Source: Belliella aquatica (lineage in GTDB: Bacteria > Bacteroidota > Bacteroidia > Cytophagales > Cyclobacteriaceae). From it: a stretch of 64,000 bases of DNA. Made by a program: the position numbers and the translations under genes. Positions 8,497 to 18,316 of this stretch are shown here, one piece after another; position 1 is the first letter of the stretch, and each line of letters starts with the position of its first letter. The stretch is from assembly GCF_014637795.1 (NCBI RefSeq), contig NZ_BMFD01000005.1, positions 310,001 to 374,000 of the forward strand. The letters run 5' to 3'. A model generated the notes under the pieces. It was not told where the DNA came from. It ran no database searches and was given only the letters and a program-made list of their open reading frames with translations.

Positions 8497-9990
8497 TTAT
8501 GATTTTCTAACGCCATTTAAAGCTTCAAGCCAATTAGAATAGACTTCTTTATAGTTTTGAATTTTTTCTTTTTCTGGTTCTAACGAAGCAAGTTTTTCCA
8601 ATCCAACAAATGCATCCTCCATTTCAAAAATACCTGCTCCAATTCCAGCACCTCGTGCAGCACCTTGCGAACCATCTGTATCATAAAGTTCAAGAGCTAC
8701 TTCATTCATATTGACAAATGCTTCTCTGAATAATGGACTCAAAAACATATTCGCATGACCTGCTTTTACGGTATTGAGATTCAGTTCCATCGTTTTCATG
8801 ATGCTAAAGCCATAAGTCAAAGAGGAAACAATTCCTTCTTGCGTCGCACGAAGCACATGTCTATGATTATGATTCAGCAAGTTCAATCCATTCAAATGAG
8901 CTCCAATATGCTTGTTTTCCATGATTCGCTCTACGCCATTTCCAAATGGTATAAAGCTCAAGCCCTCTGCTCCAATCGGAACTTCCGCAGCTAATGCATT
9001 CATCTGAGGGTAAGAAATATTATCACCACCCATTAATTTCTTCACCCAAGAATTCAAAATCCCTGTTCCGTTGATGCAAAGTAGCACACCGTAGCTTGGA
9101 TTTTCCTTTGTATGATTCACATGGACAAAGGTGTTGACACGAGATTGAGGATCGTAAAGCGGCTTGTTTGCTACGCCATAAACGGTTCCAGAAGTTCCTG
9201 CTGTCGTTGCGAGTTCGCCGTCTTTGAGCACATTGAGTGAAAATGCATTATTTGGTTGATCTCCCGCGCGGTAAGTAATCGGAATACCTGCTTCAATTCC
9301 CAAGATCTCTGCACTCGCTGCATTTACTTTTCCTTGAATCGAGAAAGAAGGAACTGCCTCAGGCAGAAGTTCTTTGTCAATTCCATAATGTTCCAAAAGA
9401 TTCTGCGCAAGTCCATTTTCCTTGAAATCCCAAAAAATCCCTTCAGATAATCCTGACTCAGAAGTAAGAATTTCACCTGAAAGCTTCATGGCTATATAAT
9501 CTCCCGGAAGCATGATTTTGTGGATTTTTGAATAATTTTCTGGTTCGTTTTCCTTCACCCATTTCAATTTGGAAGCAGTGAAATTACCAGGTGAATTCAA
9601 CAAATGAGGAAGGCAATAATCTGATCCCAAGGCTTCAAAAGCTGAATTTCCATAGTTCACAGCTCTACTGTCACACCAAATAATCGAAGGCCTGATCACG
9701 TTTTGATTTTGATCGACGAGAACAAGGCCATGCATTTGATAGGAAATACCGATGGCTTTGATTTCACCTTTTTGAACATTGGCAGATTTGACGATTGATT
9801 GCGTGGTTTCAACAATGTATTTCCACCACATCTGCGGATCTTGCTCAGCCCAATCTTTCTGAGGTGCATGAATAGGCATTTCTACCTTTGGAAGACCTTC
9901 TGACGCAACAGCTTTACCAGTATCTGCATCGAGTAATGTTGCCTTTACCGAAGAACTCCCTATATCATATCCAATTAATAACTTTCTCAT
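8497..9990 (-). CDS. xylB: Xylulokinase
   Basis: 497-residue FGGY-family kinase that phosphorylates D-xylulose for entry into the pentose phosphate pathway. It has the N-terminal phosphate-binding segment YDIGSSSVKATLLD (8-21), the substrate segment SYQMHG (83-88), GDY at 163-165, AGDQPNN with the catalytic Asp244, and the nucleotide-binding TTAGTSGTVYG near 263-273. Pairing with xylA makes xylulose the likely substrate. It follows the GH115 gene by 54 bp in the same operon. Confidence 0.95.
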   Translation of the reverse strand: MRKLLIGYDIGSSSVKATLLDADTGKAVASEGLPKVEMPIHAPQKDWAEQDPQMWWKYIVETTQSIVKSANVQKGEIKAIGISYQMHGLVLVDQNQNVIRPSIIWCDSRAVNYGNSAFEALGSDYCLPHLLNSPGNFTASKLKWVKENEPENYSKIHKIMLPGDYIAMKLSGEILTSESGLSEGIFWDFKENGLAQNLLEHYGIDKELLPEAVPSFSIQGKVNAASAEILGIEAGIPITYRAGDQPNNAFSLNVLKDGELATTAGTSGTVYGVANKPLYDPQSRVNTFVHVNHTKENPSYGVLLCINGTGILNSWVKKLMGGDNISYPQMNALAAEVPIGAEGLSFIPFGNGVERIMENKHIGAHLNGLNLLNHNHRHVLRATQEGIVSSLTYGFSIMKTMELNLNTVKAGHANMFLSPLFREAFVNMNEVALELYDTDGSQGAARGAGIGAGIFEMEDAFVGLEKLASLEPEKEKIQNYKEVYSNWLEALNGVRKS

Positions 9991-10044
9991 TTTATGTTAT
10001 TTAATCTAGTTTTTACCAATGGCAACAACTTTATTTTAATTCTC

Positions 10045-12897
10045 TTAATACTTAAAGAAACTCTCTTTTGGTCCAAGATTACTTTCTTGCAAACCTCCAG
10101 CGTCAATGATTATTTTCTGGAAAACTACTCCTGGATTGACCATATACAATTTGAACTGATTATGTCCTTTTTGAAAATTCAGTTTTCTTTTCGTCACATT
10201 TATAGAGTTCGAAACCCAAGTATCCCATCTTCTTTGTCTTTCGTTTTCATGGATCGATACCAAAATCGGTTCACCTTCATTGGCTGCAAGTCCGTATTGA
10301 ATTCCCTTCTCAGCATTCAAATAGTTTAAAGTAGGGCCAGTTAAAATATTCACTTCATATTCCCCAGCTTCTTCAAACCAAACATCATAAGTCAAATAAC
10401 TGCCCTGTATCGTATCTGATTCCGTAAAAGCAATTTCCGGAGTAGCCATAATTGAGTTGCCAGTTTTACCCAAGTCCTCTACAACCTGCCATCTAACTGG
10501 ATTCTCTTCGTGTTTAGAAGAAAAGTGATCCGCTTCCATTGCAAGCACTCCGAATGAAGGCACGAATCCTCTAAATGATTCCTCAATTTCATAATTATGA
10601 ATCGGAACTTCCACACTTACCCTATCTTTTCCACTTCTTATTTCAAATTCAGCAGTAGATTTCCCCTTAGGAGCGATTGACCAATCAACTTCAAGCACAA
10701 CATTAACCTGTGTTTCTATTTCTCCTGATTCTAGGCTGGTTTTTAACCATTTTGACTTATTGTTGATTTTGAAATCAATAAAGGAATTCCCTCTGTTGAA
10801 TAGCTCCAACTTCACTTTTTGATTGTCAAAAGGAGATAAAGTCACTGATTTGAGTGATTTACTTTCCGGGAAAAATGCTGTGCTTTCCGAAATTGAAACA
10901 CCTAGAGATCCTCTCTCCGGCACTTCTAAGTATTCTACCTTTGGAATTACATTCGTACGTGGTTCTTGCCAACTTGTATAACCAATATGGGTCTGATCCA
11001 TCATGTGTGACCATTTTCCATCGGCAAGTGAATTATTATAAAAAGCTGAGATCAAAGAATCATTTTCAAAATAAGTTTTGACTTCGTCAGCTTTCTTATT
11101 CGTTAGATTTCGGCCTTGCGCATGATACAATTCATTCAAAGCCGTACTTTCGTAAAGTCTGTGAAGATTTGCAGATGCTTTGATTGGATGTTCTACCAAT
11201 TGGTAAAAGGCATCATGATATTTACTGGCAAGTTTTGATTTTACAAAATCACTCAATTCTTCAAGTTCATTCCACTCTTCCGAAACAGAAGACATTTCAT
11301 TATAAAAATGAATGCTATAAGTTTTTTGATTCAATAGTTCCGGCTTTCTTCTCCCACTCAATTTCCCAAATCCTGAAACAAGCTGAGCAATCTCTGATGC
11401 ATACTCTGATCCGAATTGATTTTCTACCCAATCCTCGGTGTACTGCGAAATCGAAGTGGAAGGCATCGCATCCGGATTCCATGCAAAATCCAAGAAAAAA
11501 GAAATTGGTATCTCCATTGGCTTGATATCTCCGACATTGACTACCCAAAGCTCCTCTACTCCATGTTGATAGGTTCGGTTCATCTGTTCCCAGATTTTTG
11601 GCAATGGATTCGTATTGATCCACTTGTAATTTCTCGGACCACCTACATAATCAAAGTGATAATACATCCCATAACCACCTTTTCGGTCCTTTGCTCCAAT
11701 AGCAGGAAGTTTGCGAACATTACCCCAGTTGTCATCACATAAAAGCAGTGTGACATCATCAGGAACCCGCATTCCTTTATCATAGTACTCTTGAACTTCT
11801 TTATACAATGCCCAAAATTGAGGCGTCACTGAAGCTGGTTTCCCTGTTACTTCTTCTATGATTTTTCGTTGATCCGCAACAATTTCTTCTAGCAATGCTA
11901 TATTATTTTCCTCACTCATCGGCTCATCACCATCACCTCTCATACCAAGTGAAACAGTAGCTTCCATGTTCCCTTGCCTTTCCATGCCGGTTTTCCAAAA
12001 ATCCCGCAAGACCTCCTTGTTTGTCTGGTAATTCCAATCTCCTTCACCGTATTTTGACCATTCAGCATGTGCCCGCATCAAAGGTTCGTGATGTGAAGTA
12101 CCAATCACAATCCCATATTTGTCAGCCAAAGGCCCATTCAAAGGATCATCATCATAAAAAGCGCGACCCCACATGGCTGGCCACAGATAATTACCTTGCA
12201 ACCTTAAAATCAACTCGAAAACGTGACCGTAAAATTTATGGTTAAAACCACCAAATTTTTCTTGTGTCCAACTCGACAAAGCAGGTGCCTCGTCATTGAT
12301 AAAAATCCCTCTGAATTTTACTGCTGGTGTTCCTTTGGAATAAATCCCATGATGAATAAAAATAGCAGACTTTTCCTTTACGGGAACATCTGCCCACCAA
12401 TTCCAAGGAGAAACCCCGATTTGCTTTGAAAGCTCATAAATGCCGAAAATCGTTCCTCTTTTATCACTTCCGACGATTACCAAAGCTTGATCAATTCCTG
12501 GAAAAGGATTTTGTATAGTTTGAATTTGAAATGTTTCCCATTTGTTAGCTATAGGAGAAATTTCGATTCTTCCATTTTTCACCAATTCATCAATCAATAC
12601 ACTTTCACCCAACTGTCCAATGATCAAAACAGTATTTTCCCCTTCTATCCCCTTTTTCAGAACAGCGTTTTTTCCAGAAACAGCTTGAATATCCTTTTGT
12701 AAATTTTCAACTGCCAAAAGTATCCCTTCGTCAGTTCCATCGAAGATAATTGGCGTAGCAGTTCCATTTACCAGCGGAAAGCTGTTTAAGGAGAAATGTG
12801 TAGATACAAATTGAGGGATATTTGATTGCGCATAAATTGAACTCCACGTAAAAGTGACGAGGAGAAAAATTAATATGCTTTTAAAATGCTGGTTCAT
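10045..12897 (-). CDS. GH115 xylan alpha-glucuronidase
   Basis: 950 residues with a cleavable signal peptide (about 1-23, ending IYAQ). The whole length matches GH115: an N-terminal alpha/beta domain (VIVGSDKRGTIFGIYELS), the large barrel segment with FINDEAPALSSW, MRGDGDEPMS and LCDDNWGNVRKLP, and a C-terminal beta-sandwich (GH115_C) over the last 170 residues. GH115 enzymes remove (4-O-methyl)glucuronic acid from internal as well as terminal xylose units, which complements the GH67 enzyme at 15976-18102 that acts on terminal units. It is probably periplasmic. It sits between uxuA and xylB, so uronate release and uronate/xylose catabolism are co-expressed. Confidence 0.95.
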   Translation of the reverse strand: MNQHFKSILIFLLVTFTWSSIYAQSNIPQFVSTHFSLNSFPLVNGTATPIIFDGTDEGILLAVENLQKDIQAVSGKNAVLKKGIEGENTVLIIGQLGESVLIDELVKNGRIEISPIANKWETFQIQTIQNPFPGIDQALVIVGSDKRGTIFGIYELSKQIGVSPWNWWADVPVKEKSAIFIHHGIYSKGTPAVKFRGIFINDEAPALSSWTQEKFGGFNHKFYGHVFELILRLQGNYLWPAMWGRAFYDDDPLNGPLADKYGIVIGTSHHEPLMRAHAEWSKYGEGDWNYQTNKEVLRDFWKTGMERQGNMEATVSLGMRGDGDEPMSEENNIALLEEIVADQRKIIEEVTGKPASVTPQFWALYKEVQEYYDKGMRVPDDVTLLLCDDNWGNVRKLPAIGAKDRKGGYGMYYHFDYVGGPRNYKWINTNPLPKIWEQMNRTYQHGVEELWVVNVGDIKPMEIPISFFLDFAWNPDAMPSTSISQYTEDWVENQFGSEYASEIAQLVSGFGKLSGRRKPELLNQKTYSIHFYNEMSSVSEEWNELEELSDFVKSKLASKYHDAFYQLVEHPIKASANLHRLYESTALNELYHAQGRNLTNKKADEVKTYFENDSLISAFYNNSLADGKWSHMMDQTHIGYTSWQEPRTNVIPKVEYLEVPERGSLGVSISESTAFFPESKSLKSVTLSPFDNQKVKLELFNRGNSFIDFKINNKSKWLKTSLESGEIETQVNVVLEVDWSIAPKGKSTAEFEIRSGKDRVSVEVPIHNYEIEESFRGFVPSFGVLAMEADHFSSKHEENPVRWQVVEDLGKTGNSIMATPEIAFTESDTIQGSYLTYDVWFEEAGEYEVNILTGPTLNYLNAEKGIQYGLAANEGEPILVSIHENERQRRWDTWVSNSINVTKRKLNFQKGHNQFKLYMVNPGVVFQKIIIDAGGLQESNLGPKESFFKY

Positions 12898-12938
12898 TGG
12901 TTAGGTTTTAGGTTTATTGGGTTTAGGTGTTATTAAGT

Positions 12939-14114
12939 TTATCCATGTAGCATTGATCGTAATATCCCCATTTCCAAACCTCTTAATTCCGCTAGCCCTT
13001 TGAGTCTTCCGATGGCTGAATACCCCGGATTTGTCACTTTATGTAAATCATCCAGCATTTGATGACCATGGTCTGGTCTAAACGGGATCGGCAAATCTCT
13101 TTGGTTATTGATTTTTACCAATTCCCTCATGACAGCAAACATATCGACATCTCCGTCGAGGTGATCCGATTCATAAAAATTCCCAAATTGATCTTTTTTG
13201 ACATTTCTCAAATGGGCAAAATAAACGCGATCGCCTAAATCATGAAGAATTTTTGGAATATCATTGAATGCACCTGCTCCTAGAGAACCGGTGCAAAAAC
13301 AAATGCCATTGAAAGATCGATTTACAGCATTCATGATCCATTTGAGATCTTCGTGATTCGAAGCAATTCTGGGTAATCCCAAAATCGGAAAAGGCGGATC
13401 ATCTGGATGGATCGTCATTTTTAAATCATTGGATTCACAAACTTCAGCAATAGCTTCTAAAAATAAAGCAAGGTTTTTTCTTAACCCGTCCTTTCCAATG
13501 ACCTTATAAATAGCCAAGCTTTCATGAAGCTGCTCCAAACTCACACTTCCTTCTGTGGGAACGCCCATGCAGATTATTTCATTTAAAGCAGCTACTTTTT
13601 CAGGAGTGTAAGTATCCAATCTTTTGTTCAAAATCGAAATCACCTGTTTGGAGTAATCTGCTTCTGCTCCTTCTCTTTTGAGCATATAAATATCAAAATA
13701 GGCCAAATCAGCCCAATCAAGATATAAAGCTTTAGCTCCATTTGGTAAAGTGAAATTTAGATCGGTTCTCGTCCAATCTAACACAGGCATGAAATTATAA
13801 CAGATTGTTTTTAATCCTGCAGAAGCCAGATTCTTAAGAGTCGTTTTATAGTTTTCTAAAAATTTCGGGGCCTCAGCACTATTTGTTTTGATTACTTCAT
13901 GAACAGGAACTGATTCTACTACTGACCACTGTAAACCAGCGGATTCAATAATCCTTTTTCTTTCTAAAATCTCATCTAATTCCCAAATCTCACCGTGAGG
14001 CACATGGTGAAGTGCTGAAACCACACCAGCAGCACCAGCTTGTCGGATATCCTGTAGACTAACAGGATCATTTGGTCCATACCAACGCCAAGTTTGAATT
14101 AGATTATTTCTCAT
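12939..14114 (-). CDS. uxuA: Mannonate dehydratase
   Basis: 391 residues matching UxuA from the first codon (QTWRWYGPNDPVSL), with HHVPHGEIW, the metal-site segments CMGVPTEGSV, HPDDPP and HLRNVK, and FRPDHGHQ near the end. It dehydrates D-mannonate to 2-keto-3-deoxygluconate in the cytosol. It is the first gene of the four-gene operon, which shows that glucuronate side chains are catabolised along with xylose. The upstream 790 bp contain two LacI-type operators and a hairpin at 14243-14270. Confidence 0.96.
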   Translation of the reverse strand: MRNNLIQTWRWYGPNDPVSLQDIRQAGAAGVVSALHHVPHGEIWELDEILERKRIIESAGLQWSVVESVPVHEVIKTNSAEAPKFLENYKTTLKNLASAGLKTICYNFMPVLDWTRTDLNFTLPNGAKALYLDWADLAYFDIYMLKREGAEADYSKQVISILNKRLDTYTPEKVAALNEIICMGVPTEGSVSLEQLHESLAIYKVIGKDGLRKNLALFLEAIAEVCESNDLKMTIHPDDPPFPILGLPRIASNHEDLKWIMNAVNRSFNGICFCTGSLGAGAFNDIPKILHDLGDRVYFAHLRNVKKDQFGNFYESDHLDGDVDMFAVMRELVKINNQRDLPIPFRPDHGHQMLDDLHKVTNPGYSAIGRLKGLAELRGLEMGILRSMLHG

Positions 14115-14242
14115 TCAATATATTCGCTTAGATTAAGAATTTGATTTCTTGAAACTTATTCTACATTAAACTGACCAAAAATCCATTCACCGAACTTGAA
14201 AAAGTAAACGTGAAGAGTTTATATTTTTTGGACATAAATAAA

Positions 14243-14270
14243 ACCGGAAGTTCCCAGAAGGAACTCCGGT
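14243..14270. other. Hairpin in the uxuA leader (possible attenuator)
   Basis: ACCGG/CCGGT (14243-14247 with 14266-14270) and AGTTCC/GGAACT (14249-14254 with 14260-14265) pair around one bulged A with loop CAGAA. It lies about 130 bp before uxuA. On the minus strand it is followed by TTTATTTATG, only a weak U-tract, so it may be a leader attenuator or merely a stable 5' structure. Confidence 0.45.
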
Positions 14271-14488
14271 AATGAATAATAAACCCTAATATTTATTGAA
14301 CTATGTATAACAAATGCAAATCAAAATTCAATTCACAGTTTGCACCAAAGTTAAATCCAAAGAAATGACATGCTTTTCGCTTTTAACTGAAGTTATTCTT
14401 TACAAACTCACCAAAAACTCTTTTCCTACCATCAGGTTAGGAAGCATTTCATTTTCGAATTATAAAACTGAAAAAAAATTTATAAAAA

Positions 14489-14502
14489 TGCAACCGATTT
14501 CA
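14489..14502. promoter_or_regulatory. LacI-type operator, site B
   Basis: TGCAACCGATTTCA, identical over 14 bp to site D at 62854. It lies 375 bp upstream of uxuA and about 400 bp upstream of lacI, between the two divergent operons. Confidence 0.6.
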
Positions 14503-14765
14503 TTTATTTATCAAAATAATCTTGAAAGTGCCAGTTTATAATATTAAAACATACCTCTCTCAAAGCAGCAAAGTCAATTCATAAATAGTGAGGACTCTTG
14601 AATTAGATTTGCTATTTTTTAATTTTAAAACATTAATAATAAAGGTTTTGGTATAAAAATCATTTAGATTAACAATCAGTATTAAGTAAAATAAGATGTA
14701 TTTAAATAACTTTAAAGTTTTTACAAAAGTGAATTTAAAGGCCTTTTAAAGAGGAAAATTAAAAA

Positions 14766-14779
14766 TACAACCGATTTCA
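14766..14779. promoter_or_regulatory. LacI-type operator, site C
   Basis: TACAACCGATTTCA, one base different from site B. It lies 126 bp upstream of the lacI start and suggests autoregulation of the lacI-GH67-SDR-GH10 unit. Confidence 0.58.
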
Positions 14780-14904
14780 TAAAAAAGCTTTGAAATAAAT
14801 CATAAAAAGAATACTTTTGACCGTTGCCAATTTTTATGTCTTAGAAAAATGAATGTTTATTATCTTACAGAGAACTGAACATTTATCATAAGACACAATC
14901 ATTC

Positions 14905-15942
14905 ATGGAAAAAGAAATAACGATATACGATATAGCAAAAGGCTTGGGAGTCTCTCCTACGACTGTAAGTAGAGCTTTGAACAATCATCCTGCGGTAAAA
15001 GAGAAGACGAAAAAGAAAATTTTCGATGCTGCATCTGAATTGGGCTATCAATCGAATATTTTCGCCGCCAATCTTAGAAGCAAAAGAAGCAACAACATCG
15101 GAGTAATAGTACCAAGTTTGAAAAGTAATTTCCAAGCTTCAGTACTTGCAGGAATGGAAAAAGTTGCAAGTGAGGCAGGTTTCAACTTGGTCATAAGTCA
15201 GTCCTTAGAATCAAGCGAAAAAGAAATTGCAAATACGAAATCCATGTTCAACAGTAGGGTTGATGGACTATTGATTTCTTTGGCAAGTGGCGCAGAAAAC
15301 TTAGAGCATTTTGCACCTTTTTATAAAAGAGGTATTCCAGTCATCTTTTATGATAGGATCGCAAACACAGATATTAGTACAGGTGTCTCGATCGATAATA
15401 TACAATCGGCACAAATTGCTACAAATCATCTTATAGAACAGGGCTGCAAAAGAATCGTGCATGTCTTGGGAAGTACAGAAGTGAGTGTTTATTCAGAAAG
15501 GTTGAAAGGCTATAAATATGCATTAATTGATAAAAATATCCCTTTTGAGGATAATTTAGTCATTATCTTATCAGATATCAATGAAGAGGCCGGAGAGGAG
15601 ATTGTCAGCCAAATCTTAAAAATGAATCCACTGCCCGATGGGCTTTTTGTTTCAAACGATGCTTGTGCTGCTAGCTGTCTCAATCATCTCAAAATGAATG
15701 GTATTCGAGTTCCACAAGATATGGCTCTAGTAGGTTTCAACAATGAAATAATCTCTAGACTGGTTGAGCCGAAAATCACTACAATCAATTATCCAGGATA
15801 TGAAATGGGTGAAGTGGCGATGAAAAATCTGATCAACCATTTGGAAGAACCTGATACGACTACACTTCAAAACACCAATAAAATTACGCTAAGGTCAGAA
15901 TTGATCATCAGAGAATCGTCTTTGAAAAAGCCAAAAACCTGA
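14905..15942 (+). CDS. LacI-family transcriptional regulator
   Basis: 345 residues. The N-terminus is a LacI helix-turn-helix (ITIYDIAKGLGVSPTTVSRAL, about 5-25) with hinge residues around 45-60. A periplasmic-binding-protein-like effector domain follows (NNIGVIVPS at 64-72, then GLLIS, GIPVIFYDR, and NDACAASCLNHL near 251-262). It should bind CG-centred palindromes as a dimer; five such sites lie in promoter regions of this locus. Effectors may be xylo-oligosaccharides, xylose or a uronate; the sequence does not tell. It is the first gene of an operon with the GH67 gene (33 bp gap), so it probably represses the locus and its own expression. Confidence 0.93.
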   Translation: MEKEITIYDIAKGLGVSPTTVSRALNNHPAVKEKTKKKIFDAASELGYQSNIFAANLRSKRSNNIGVIVPSLKSNFQASVLAGMEKVASEAGFNLVISQSLESSEKEIANTKSMFNSRVDGLLISLASGAENLEHFAPFYKRGIPVIFYDRIANTDISTGVSIDNIQSAQIATNHLIEQGCKRIVHVLGSTEVSVYSERLKGYKYALIDKNIPFEDNLVIILSDINEEAGEEIVSQILKMNPLPDGLFVSNDACAASCLNHLKMNGIRVPQDMALVGFNNEIISRLVEPKITTINYPGYEMGEVAMKNLINHLEEPDTTTLQNTNKITLRSELIIRESSLKKPKT

Positions 15943-15975
15943 TCCTAAATTAAAACCAACCCAATAACCATAACA

Positions 15976-18102
15976 ATGAAATTTTTATCCATTAGCTTAT
16001 TCTTCCTTTTCCTTTCATCATTTGCTTTTTGTAATGATGGGTATAAATTGTGGATGCAATATTATCCAATCGAAAATGCTCAAAATTGGCAAAAAGAAGG
16101 AATTGCGGAGTATCAGATCAATGGAACTTCCCCAACATTAGCTATCATCAATGATGAAATCAAAAGAGCTGGGAAAGGATTTTTTAATTTCGAGCCAGCT
16201 AAAAACAAAAAAAATCCGAAACTGATTATCTCAAAATTATCTGATTTAAATTCAGCTACTTTTCAATTTAATAAAGAGAAAATAGCCGCTTTAGGTGAAG
16301 ATGGTTTTTCAATTTCTAAAAGCCAAAACTCGGAAACATTAATTCTTGCAAATACTGACATTGGGTTGCTTTATGGCTCTTTTCATTACCTCCAATTGAT
16401 CCAAAAAGGATCTGAAGTACCAACAGAAGGCATTTTTCAATCGCCAAAAATTAAGCATCGTGTGCTTAATCACTGGGACAATTTGGACAGGACTGTCGAA
16501 AGAGGGTATTCAGGTTTCAGCATTTGGAATTGGCATAGACTTCCACGTCACATCGATCAACAATATCTCGATTATGCTCGAGCAAATGCCTCTATTGGTA
16601 TCAACGGAACAGTTTTGACCAATGTCAATGCAAATTCTCTAGTCTTGACTACAGAATATTTGGAAAAAGTAAAAGCACTAGCAGACGCCTTCAGACCTTA
16701 TGGGATCAAAGTATATCTCACTGCAAGATTTTCATCTCCCATTGAACTGGGAAGATTAAAAACAGCAGACCCATTAAATGAAGACGTTCAAAATTGGTGG
16801 AAAGAAAAAACCAAGGAAGTTTATGATTACATTCCTGACTTTGGTGGTTTTGTTGTAAAAGCCGATTCTGAAGGTCAACCTGGCCCTCACAATTATGGAA
16901 GAACACAGGCTGATGGAGCGAATATGCTTGCAGATGCAATAGCTCCGTTTGGTGGAATTGTGATGTGGAGAGCATTTGTCTACAGTGAAAACACTCCTGA
17001 TGACAGACACAAACAAGCCTACAATGAATTCAAACCCTTAGATGGTGAGTTTAGAAATAATGTCATTGTTCAAGTAAAAAATGGAGCAATAGATTTTCAA
17101 CCGAGAGAACCTTTTCACCCTATGTTTGGGGCTATGCCACAAACTCCATTGATGATGGAATTCCAGATTACTCAGGAGTATTTGGGACACGATACGCACT
17201 TGGCATTTCTCGCACCGATGTATGAGGAGGTATTGAAAGAAGACACTTTTGTAAATGGTAAAGGAAGTGAAGTTGCGAAAATTATAGATGGGAGTTTGGA
17301 TGGACATTCACTTGCTGCCATGGCAGGAGTTGCAAACATCGGTACCGATAGGAATTGGACTGGACATCATTTTCACCAAGCCAATTGGTATGCCTATGGA
17401 AAACTTGCTTGGAATCCTTACGAAAATTCTGAAAAAATAGCAGATGATTGGCTCAGATTGACATTTAACAATGACGATACTTTCATTACTCCTATCAAAG
17501 AAATGATGCTAAAGTCACGAGAAATGGTAGTGAATTATATGACACCACTTGGATTGCATCATATTATGGCTGAAAGCCATCATTATGGTCCGGGGCCTTG
17601 GGTGACGGGTGGATCAAGAGCAGATTGGACTTCTACTTATTATCATCAAGCTTCTGAAACGGGAGTTGGATTTGACAGAACCAATTCAGGTAGCAATGCG
17701 CTTGGACAATATTTTGAGAATCTGCAATCAGTTTGGGGAAATATCAATTCCATTCCTGAAAAACACTTGTTATGGTTTCATCATGTTCCTTGGGATCACA
17801 AACTTCAAAATGGAGAAAATCTTTGGAACAATCTTGCCATGCACTATCAGAAAGGTGTCGATGAAGCCAGAGCAAATGTCACGCTTTGGGAATCCATGAA
17901 AGGAAAAATTGATCAAGAGCGATTTGAACATACTTTGTCTTTTATGAAAATCCAAGCTGAAGAATCCGTTTGGTGGCGAGATGCCTGCTTACTTTATTTT
18001 GGTCAGTTCTCAAAAATGCCTTTACCATCTGGCGTAGAACCTCCAAAGCATGACTTGGAATATTATACGAATTACAAACCGAAGAATGTGCCGGGGATTT
18101 AA
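15976..18102 (+). CDS. aguA: GH67 alpha-glucuronidase
   Basis: 708 residues with a signal peptide (about 1-19, ending AFC/N). It removes (4-O-methyl)glucuronic acid from the non-reducing-end xylose of aldouronic oligosaccharides. The catalytic set of GH67 is visible: acid Glu299 (KADSEGQPGP), and the two base carboxylates Asp373 (GAIDFQPREP) and Glu401 (FQITQEYLG). The aromatic substrate pocket (NHWDNLDRT, FSIWNW) is intact and length is standard. It is likely periplasmic, working on imported oligosaccharides. It follows lacI by 33 bp; 214 bp separate it from the next SDR gene. Confidence 0.96.
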   Translation: MKFLSISLFFLFLSSFAFCNDGYKLWMQYYPIENAQNWQKEGIAEYQINGTSPTLAIINDEIKRAGKGFFNFEPAKNKKNPKLIISKLSDLNSATFQFNKEKIAALGEDGFSISKSQNSETLILANTDIGLLYGSFHYLQLIQKGSEVPTEGIFQSPKIKHRVLNHWDNLDRTVERGYSGFSIWNWHRLPRHIDQQYLDYARANASIGINGTVLTNVNANSLVLTTEYLEKVKALADAFRPYGIKVYLTARFSSPIELGRLKTADPLNEDVQNWWKEKTKEVYDYIPDFGGFVVKADSEGQPGPHNYGRTQADGANMLADAIAPFGGIVMWRAFVYSENTPDDRHKQAYNEFKPLDGEFRNNVIVQVKNGAIDFQPREPFHPMFGAMPQTPLMMEFQITQEYLGHDTHLAFLAPMYEEVLKEDTFVNGKGSEVAKIIDGSLDGHSLAAMAGVANIGTDRNWTGHHFHQANWYAYGKLAWNPYENSEKIADDWLRLTFNNDDTFITPIKEMMLKSREMVVNYMTPLGLHHIMAESHHYGPGPWVTGGSRADWTSTYYHQASETGVGFDRTNSGSNALGQYFENLQSVWGNINSIPEKHLLWFHHVPWDHKLQNGENLWNNLAMHYQKGVDEARANVTLWESMKGKIDQERFEHTLSFMKIQAEESVWWRDACLLYFGQFSKMPLPSGVEPPKHDLEYYTNYKPKNVPGI

Positions 18103-18107
18103 TACGT

Positions 18108-18160
18108 AGTTGGAAGGTTTGAAGGTTAGGGGATTAGTAGATTGGAAGATTAAAAGATTA
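18108..18160. repeat. Degenerate short purine-rich tandem repeat
   Basis: In the 214-bp gap after the GH67 gene, variants of GGAAGGTTTGAAGGTTA and AGATTGGAAGATTAAAAGATTA follow each other. The 7-9 bp units are imperfect and no gene lies here. It is probably replication slippage debris, not a functional site. Confidence 0.4.
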
Positions 18161-18316
18161 TGGGACAGAGATAAACTCTGTTGAGATATAGGTTTCCTTG
18201 AATTTACTATTCAAAAGTTTGTTGTTAACTATTTCCACATCTTGTGTCTTATGTCTTGGGCCTAAATTCCCAACTTTATCTGAAATATAAAATTCAGCAA
18301 TTAAAACAGTACTTGA

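Larger units (their letters stand above)
14115..14904. other. Divergent control region between uxuA and lacI
   Basis: 790 bp, strongly AT-rich, between the uxuA operon (minus) and the lacI operon (plus). It holds a hairpin (14243-14270) and two operators (14489-14502 and 14766-14779, centres 277 bp apart). TAACTTTG on the minus strand (14346-14353) is a possible -7 box for uxuA. I saw no convincing gene: a 75-codon frame at 14314-14541 runs through operator B and has no recognisable features. Confidence 0.6.

Noticed and set aside
11315-11623. 102-codon minus-strand open frame within the GH115 gene
   Set aside because: It lies in another frame of a well-conserved enzyme gene and has no family features.
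14314-14541. 75-codon plus-strand open frame in the uxuA/lacI control region
   Set aside because: Low-complexity composition, no recognisable motifs, and it runs through operator site B.
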